This document shows positions 58,301 through 64,000 of a DNA stretch of 64,000 nucleotides, piece after piece. Source of the DNA: Parastagonospora avenae f. sp. tritici 18332-5. Lineage: Eukaryota; Ascomycota; Dothideomycetes; Pleosporales; Phaeosphaeriaceae. The stretch covers positions 1-64,000 of the forward strand of contig JAFJTR010000091.1 of assembly GCA_022559985.1 (NCBI GenBank), in the 5' to 3' direction. The first letter of the stretch is position 1, and every line of letters starts with the position of its first letter. The translations under genes were made by a program, and so were the position numbers. The notes under the pieces were generated by a model that did not search any database, was not told the origin of the DNA, and saw only the letters and a list, made by a program, of their open reading frames with translations.

Positions 58301-59258
58301 CGAAGATGAGAATGATGAGAATCAACCAGCGCAGATGGGCAAGGGCGAGTTTGCCGTCAAGCGACAGCCTCTTGAGGCGATCAAGATGGAGGACCCTCCG
58401 ACGCCTTGGGAGTTCTACATTATGCGACAGGCCAAGCGACGCCTTGGTGTATCACGGCCAGCAGACTCCATCGTCAGCGCACACGAAATGCACGTCTTCC
58501 AGGATGAGTGCTACCTTGTTGAAGAGTTCCGCGATCAGGGAACGCTCCTCGACTTAGTCAATCTTGCCCGTGCCGAAAATGGCGTAATGGATGAACAGCT
58601 CGCCATGTTCTTCACTGTTGAACTGTTCCGCACAGTAGAAGCATTGCATGCAAAGGGCGTCATTCACGGCGATCTGAAGTCGGACAATATTCTCGTAAGG
58701 TTCGATGCGCTCAGCAAAGACGAGCACTGGGACTCGGGCTACAAGCGCGACGGGCGTGACGGCTGGGCGTCAAAAGGCGTTGCGCTTATTGACTTTGGCC
58801 GTGGCATCGACATGAAAGCTTTCAAGTCTGACGTCCAATTCATCGCCGACTGGCCCACCACCGAAGCCGACTGCGCCGAGATGCGCGAGCTCCGCCCCTG
58901 GACTTACCAGATCGACTACCACGGCCTTGCCGGTATCGTGCACAACTTACTCTTTGGCAAGTATATATTCACCGTCGCTGAGCGCGGCGCAACACTGGGT
59001 GCTGGAGCGACGAAAACGTACAAGATCAAGGAGAGCTTGAAGAGGTACTGGCAGACGGAGATTTGGCAGGAATGCTTGGACCTTCTTTTGAACCCGTTGA
59101 TGCACCTTGAGCTTGAGGAGGGCAGGAAGATGCCGGTGCTGAAGGGCATGAAGGAGGTGAGAGAGAAGATGGAGATTTGGCTGGAGGAGAATTGCGAGAG
59201 GGGAGTTGGTTTGAAGGCGCTCGTCAGGAAAATGGAAGAAGCTGTCAAGCGGAGATGA
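55329..59258 (+). CDS. BUB1: spindle assembly checkpoint kinase BUB1
   Basis: Exons 55329-56309, 56395-56968 and 57016-59258 give 1265 residues. BUB1 acts at kinetochores, delaying anaphase until chromosomes attach and phosphorylating histone H2A. Residues ~60-230 are the Mad3/BUB1 TPR region (DDPLDIYDRYVKWTLDAYP, RYLKLWLHYIRLFSDAPRETFAYL, EEFAAWLEAAGRWTQAEEVYSLGI). A KEN box (QKENIQ, Lys16) precedes it and KKENT occurs near residue 294. A long acidic, disordered middle has a GLEBS-like ...EIYDIFNEPL... segment around residues 545-555. The C-terminal kinase (~918-1265) shows GKGAFAPVYLV, AVKRQ, HGDLKSDNIL and LIDFGRGID, so it looks catalytically competent. Two introns lie before the kinase. 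Confidence 0.95.
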
Positions 59259-59780
59259 ATTATCAAGCCGTTTGGGGCACCTTTCGAGTATAGATTTGGG
59301 TCGAGGAGTTTAGGATGCATTGCTTGGAGTTGGAAATATCCACGTTGGCACTTGAAATATGTACCGCACAATTGACCATTACCTATTATGACTATTCACT
59401 TTTGAACCCTGCATGCTCAGAACCAGTCTTTGGAAATGTCAGGGACGATGTCAGGCTTGATGTGGTATAGAGTGAACCGCCGCGGTGATGGCTGCGGGGT
59501 GTTTGTCGACAGGTCCGAGCTAGCTTGATTATCGATTGCAGCCTACGCGTGTGAGCTGACCTCTACCCCATCACCACAAATAGACTCTCCCGCCACGGCC
59601 ACACCCTCTTCTCTTCTCCCCCCGCGTATACTGTCTTGCTCTTAGTGTGCAAGAGCTCTTGACAATAAGTAGTTCCCTCCGCATCCTGCCAACGAGCGAC
59701 CAAACAATTACCCCACAACGCCGCCTCCACCCCACGCCGCAACTCAACTTCGATCACCTTCGCGGTCACAACCCGCAAAT
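59259..59780. other. intergenic between BUB1 and CSN3
   Basis: Holds the BUB1 3' region and the CSN3 promoter. An ACGCGT word occurs near 59547, about 235 bases before the CSN3 start. The 59560-59720 part is C/T-rich. No gene. Confidence 0.45.
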
Positions 59781-61479
59781 ATGTCGGCCGATTTGGTCAA
59801 TCTCCTACTACAGTTCCAGCCTGACGCCCCGGAAGTCAAGCAGAGGCGCGACTATGATCAGGCTGCTCGCAACTTTGTGTCACAGCTCTCCAACATCTCG
59901 TCATCACATTGGCAGAAGGGCGCGGACACACCACAGGATGTCCTCACAGTAAGTACTTGTATAAAGTCCTGGTGCCTTATCTAACCCGCATAGGTACTGA
60001 ACCCTTCTGTCAACTCAATAGCGTACGCCTTTGCTCTCCGCCAGCGCATCTCTGCCACCATCGACAAGAAGAACATCCCGGACTCGCTCAAGCCTGGAGG
60101 TGCATTGTGGAATAAGCTGGTGCTATGGCTGGAGACATTCGACCCTGTGCAGATGCGATATGCGGGACCAGAGTGGAGGAAGCTGGTAGAGGTCACGGAG
60201 CAGATTGCGCGTACGATGGGATCAGTATGTTGGATGTCTTGGATATATTGGAGCAGGAGGCTAATTGTGACAGCCTGGCCTCGCCATTGCGCCCATACGG
60301 TCAGCAATGATCCGCCTCGACCCCACGACGGGCACCTTCACATCGACCCACATTGCCTTCGTACAGCTGTGTATGGAGACCCGAGCATATGCCGCCGCCG
60401 AACCCATACTCGACAACTATATCCACAGCATACCTACGAAAATTCCGGCCCAGGTCCGTGAGGGTCTCGAGTACTCGGTGCCTTGCGCGGATGTCGCGAC
60501 TAGTGGAGAGTACATTCATCAGGGCTCTGGTCACTCGGACAAGGTCACGCTGGCGGATCTACAAGAGTACTGCCTGCTGGGAGCTATGGCCTACCTTGGA
60601 GTACGGCAGTATAAAAAGGCGAGACAGATGCTGGAACACGTGCTTGTTGCGCCGTCAGCCAACGCCGCGAATGGCTTCATGCTGGAGGCGTACAAGAAGT
60701 GGGTGTTGGTCAGCTGTCTGGTAAACGTTACGGTGAGACACATAACTTTTGCGGCGATATCATGTTCTAACGTGTATAGGACGGCGTCACGCCACGGACT
60801 GCAAATGCAAATGCGATCAAGCAGGTCAAGTCCGCATCCAAGGCATATGAGGCCCTAGCAGAGGCGTACCAACACTTCAACAATTTCCCGAAACTCAAGG
60901 CTCAAATCAAGGCTGGGTCTGAGATCTGGGCAGAGGTAAGTGGATGAGACACCGTGTGGCCCAATTCGGCAACTACTGTCGCTAACGGTATATCAGGATG
61001 GCAACACAGGTCTCGTGAACGAAGTTTTAGAAAGCCAGATGAGGGCTTATGTGTCACGGTTGTCGCGGACGTACTCGGCCATGCCAGTTTCAAACATTTC
61101 CAGCACCTTGGGTGGCACGTCCGAGGAGGTGGCACAGTATCTCGAGACTTTGATCAAGGGCGGCTACCTCAACGCACGTCTCGAACAGAGCGACAAGTCG
61201 GAGGCCGGCACCGTGCTGCGCTTCTTCCTCGACCCTGCACAAGGACCGCTGGCGAAGACGGAGAAGCAGCAACAGCAAGCGTTGTTCGAGCAGACTCTGC
61301 GAACAAACCTACTGGCTGAACAGGTCAAGGATGCCGATTATCGTTTGACTCTGACAAAGGAGTACACGGACAACCTCAAGCGACTAAACAAGAAGCAGGG
61401 CGCTGGCGGCGATAATATGGACACGGCTTGGGACGATGGACTAGATGCCGAGGAGGACATCATGCTCGATATGCACTGA
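59781..61479 (+). CDS. CSN3: COP9 signalosome subunit 3
   Basis: Exons 59781-59948, 59994-60224, 60274-60732, 60780-60935 and 60997-61479 give 498 residues, all helical in appearance. The COP9 signalosome removes NEDD8 from cullins, resetting SCF-type ubiquitin ligases, and in fungi controls development. The order of segments (NLLLQFQPDAPEVKQRRDYDQAARNF, VLNPSVNSIAYAFALRQRI, STHIAFVQLCMETRAYAAAEPIL, DLQEYCLLGAMAYLGVRQYKKARQMLEHVL) fits CSN3 helical repeats, followed by a PCI-like winged helix (NISSTLGGTSEEVAQYLETLIKGGYLNARL). The C-terminus is acidic (DDGLDAEEDIMLDM). Another PCI-complex subunit is the main alternative. Confidence 0.85.
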
Positions 61480-62774
61480 TCACGCGCCATGGAGACGATA
61501 ATCGAAACAGCAGATGCGGTGGAGACAAGCCACACGACATGGGCAGCTCTTTCAATGCATCTCAGCGAACGGGGACAGCTCGCACGGGAGGCTGAACGAT
61601 CATGGCGCGATAACGTTGATGCATGAAACGTGGCGCGTGGAGAGCAGCCAGCAGAGGTGAGCATGGTTTGACCTGGAAGAGAAGCGACGTCGGACGATGC
61701 ACAGGGAACATGGAAACGACGATCAAAGTCTAAGAAGCCGTGCGATCACGATGGCGATAGGCAAGCAAGACGAGCATGACGATAAACAATAAACGATAGT
61801 TTGTATAACTTGACCATGCGGATAGTGACGAGCGTCGGACGTGTTCTTTTCGTGATTACGGACGCAGCATTGAAGCGAGCCAACGATGGGGCTGAGCGTC
61901 TGCGTCAGAAACATTGGTTTCGGGAGGGGACCGCGCGGCTGGGAATCATGATGGTGAAGGAAGCAATAGCGGTGTGCAGTAGACAAGTTGGTTCATCTGG
62001 GCGGTCGATCCAAACAGGCGGGGGGTGGTGTTGGGTGGCGGGCCGCGCATCTCATGTTTCCGTTGTTTCTGTGATGCGTTGAGGGTGGGCATGGATTGCA
62101 TGAGGCGATTACGTAGTCTCAAAGGCTAAGTAGGGAGTGACGTGTGATTGGCCGGGCTGGCTGATGAATTCGACAGCCTGCAGGGTCCATGTCGAAAAGG
62201 TGCAGCGAAGAAAAGATGCAGTTGACTGTTGACAGTTGCAGATGGCAGGCACGCTAGCAGACAACACACGGGCGGAGGAAAGAACGACTCTCCGAGATGG
62301 CATCAGCAACCCTGATGCGTGATGCGTGAGTCGGCCCTACGAGGCCCAGCGGCGTGGTGAGCGGCAGAGAGGATTCTGGCATCGGGCTCTCTGTTGGCCG
62401 TCTTCATCTACGCGTTCAAGCGGCGTCTCTTTCGGGCAGCCAGTCGACAGGGGCAGCAATGCATCAGGGCTAGCGGGCCAGGGCCAGCACCAAAATACCC
62501 CTGGCCGACTTGCGGGAGCGTCTTGGCGCCATCCGTGTGTCGAAGCTCGCTCTCACGTCTCCTTGGGTGCGACCTCAGACTGCAGACGACGATACACAGC
62601 AGACGCAGCACGCCCGTCACTGCAGTCCCGCGCCCGCACCCACCGCCTGCCGCCTGTCCAGCGCGCGTTCCTGCACCGGCAGCATGCCTGCATCCCGCGC
62701 TGCATAATGTGTCGTTAGTTCTGAGACACGAACCCCATTGTGCCGGCTCCGGACGCTGCCAACACGCAGGAAGG
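61480..62774. other. intergenic, promoter of the MIT-domain gene
   Basis: About 1.3 kb without a supported gene. The right 400 bases are very GC- and C-rich and continue in composition into the MIT gene; long open frames there on both strands are composition artefacts. Confidence 0.45.
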
Positions 62775-64000
62775 ATGAATATACACAGCACGCCCGCTGC
62801 ACTGCCGCTGCAGCAGCCAGACCCCGCCCCCAGGCACCGCCGCACCTCGTCGCGCAACACGTCCATCTCGTCGTCGTCGGTCGTCACCGTCAAGCGAGCA
62901 GCCTCACTGTCGCTCAGGGACACGCCGCCGAACCCCGAACCCCCCAAACCCCACACCGACCACCACCGGGCCACACCGCCTCCAGCCGCCAGACGACGCT
63001 CCAGCGCAGCCAACCAGCACGCCGATGGTGCCATTGGCCAATTCCGCGACGGCGCTGCAAACATCAATCGCTGGTCGCAGAGCACCACCAGCAGCCGCTC
63101 GTCGCAGCCGCGGGAGAAGGACCGCGAGACGGGCGCCCACCACACCCACCAGCACCAGCCCTCCAACACCGCGCGCAAGCTGAGCCTCTCGAGCAGCGCG
63201 CTCCTCCATGGAGCTGCCGCACATCCAGCATCGCCCTCACGCCTCAACAACACCCCAGTGCGCTCGCCCAATTCGAGCCCCCGCCGCGTCCGCCCACGCT
63301 CGCCCGCGTACGGCCCTCCCGCAACCTCAGCAGCGCCGCCCCAGCTGCCTTCACTGCCGCCCGTACTGCTCCCCGCCACCGTCTACGATCCCAACACGCC
63401 CACCAGCGCCTCGACGAACAACTCCCCCTCGACAGCTGGCCTCTTCACCCCTAGTGTGTTCGGCACCAGCCAGCCCAGGGATTACTTCAATTCGAAACCG
63501 CTAGCTCCCCCACCCTCCAACCAACGACCGCCATCTCGCAGCAAGGCCGAGCGCGTGCTGGGAAAGTCGCCCTTGGGCTCGCCCGCCATCATCGGATTTC
63601 AAGAGGGGGAAGCAAGGCACGACACACTATCTGGTGCAGCTCGGCCCTCGACCGCACGCCGCCCGTCAGTGCCCACCTCACGGAGCACCGTGCAGAAACC
63701 ACCGCAAAGTGCGGGGCACCGGCAAGCTGCGTCTCGCGATCACACCAGGAACACGAGCAGGGACCATCACAAAGGCGCGACCCGCGACCACGGCCGGAGC
63801 ACGAGCAAAGACCACCACCGAAACGAGAGCAGCACAAGCGCCAGGTTGGAGGACAACGTCCAGGGCACCCCTCCCCGTTCGCGGGAGAAGAGGGAGAGGG
63901 ACAAGAAGACGATGCTGTCAAGAGCGCTGCAGAAGGCGAACACTGCAGTGCTGCTCGACAATGCGCAAAATTTCGAGGGCGCCATGGAGGCGTACGAGGA
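62775..64000 (+). CDS. MIT-domain protein (5' part, runs off the window)
   Basis: The frame is open from ATG 62775 to the edge, 408 residues so far. The N-terminal ~375 residues are Pro/Ser/Arg-rich and disordered, with conserved-looking patches ANINRWSQSTTSSRSSQ, YDPNTPTSASTNNSPSTAGLFTP and SKAERVLGKSPLGSPAIIGF. From about residue 375 an MIT (microtubule interacting and trafficking) domain begins: KKTMLSRALQKANTAVLLDNAQNFEGAMEAYEE. MIT domains bind ESCRT-III tails in endosomal sorting and membrane scission. Proteins of this build are known across filamentous ascomycetes, usually ~1000 residues. The high GC and C-rich codons create long spurious frames on the opposite strand (62408-63379), which I discard. 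The start is the first ATG; an upstream exon is possible. Confidence 0.85.
   Translation, partial: MNIHSTPAALPLQQPDPAPRHRRTSSRNTSISSSSVVTVKRAASLSLRDTPPNPEPPKPHTDHHRATPPPAARRRSSAANQHADGAIGQFRDGAANINRWSQSTTSSRSSQPREKDRETGAHHTHQHQPSNTARKLSLSSSALLHGAAAHPASPSRLNNTPVRSPNSSPRRVRPRSPAYGPPATSAAPPQLPSLPPVLLPATVYDPNTPTSASTNNSPSTAGLFTPSVFGTSQPRDYFNSKPLAPPPSNQRPPSRSKAERVLGKSPLGSPAIIGFQEGEARHDTLSGAARPSTARRPSVPTSRSTVQKPPQSAGHRQAASRDHTRNTSRDHHKGATRDHGRSTSKDHHRNESSTSARLEDNVQGTPPRSREKRERDKKTMLSRALQKANTAVLLDNAQNFEGAMEAYE

Noticed and set aside
62408..63379. A 323-codon minus-strand ORF and a 238-codon plus-strand ORF near the right end.
   Set aside because: Both are GC-composition shadows of the plus-strand MIT-domain frame, which is open to the window edge and matches a known domain.

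Overview
The window reads as a gene-rich stretch of a filamentous ascomycete (Pezizomycotina) nuclear genome. Protein-coding genes are cut by many 41-98 nt introns with GT...AG ends and CTAAC/CTGAC-like branch sites, genes lie on both strands, and several families present are specific to filamentous fungi (Egh16/GAS surface proteins, DUF3176 membrane proteins, NACHT-ankyrin NLRs). The mix of conserved families suggests Dothideomycetes or a close relative; that is an inference from family resemblance, not from a marker gene. All gene models below were spliced by hand from splice signals, reading phase and family alignment.

Layout. 0.4-6 kb (minus): an NLR-type immune/incompatibility protein (alpha/beta hydrolase-NACHT-ankyrin) preceded by a degenerate EF-1alpha-like GTPase. 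6-10.6 kb: gene-poor, with one tRNA-Ala(AGC). 10.6-14.3 kb (minus): a short BRCT protein and a conserved fungal protein of unknown function. 14.3-17.9 kb: no recognisable gene. 17.9-25 kb: a PhzF-like isomerase, an Egh16/GAS-type secreted protein with Gln/Asn/Gly repeats, an F-box-like protein and a DUF3176 membrane protein. 26-34 kb is a conserved housekeeping block: AP-1 beta adaptin, FEN1 flap endonuclease, glutaryl-CoA dehydrogenase and the E2 enzyme Ubc4. 34.4-41.8 kb: a nucleotidyltransferase/poly(A) polymerase-like protein, the trehalose-6-phosphate phosphatase TPS2, and a small conserved protein. 43.8-45.9 kb: an APC-family permease. 45.9-49.5 kb: gene-poor. 49.5-64 kb: a GH15 trehalase/glucoamylase-like hydrolase, a small orphan, a zinc alcohol dehydrogenase, the spindle-checkpoint kinase BUB1, COP9 signalosome subunit 3, and the 5' part of an MIT-domain protein that runs off the right edge.

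How the genes relate. There is no biosynthetic cluster or operon. Functional links are limited to trehalose (TPS2 and a GH15 hydrolase 9 kb apart), genome maintenance and cell cycle (FEN1, BUB1, perhaps the BRCT protein), ubiquitin control (Ubc4, CSN3) and membrane traffic (AP-1 beta, MIT protein). The least ordinary part is the left 6 kb, where an apparently intact NLR sits downstream, on the same strand, of an EF-1alpha-like protein whose P-loop and G3 motifs are altered and whose domains II/III survive only as possible scraps.
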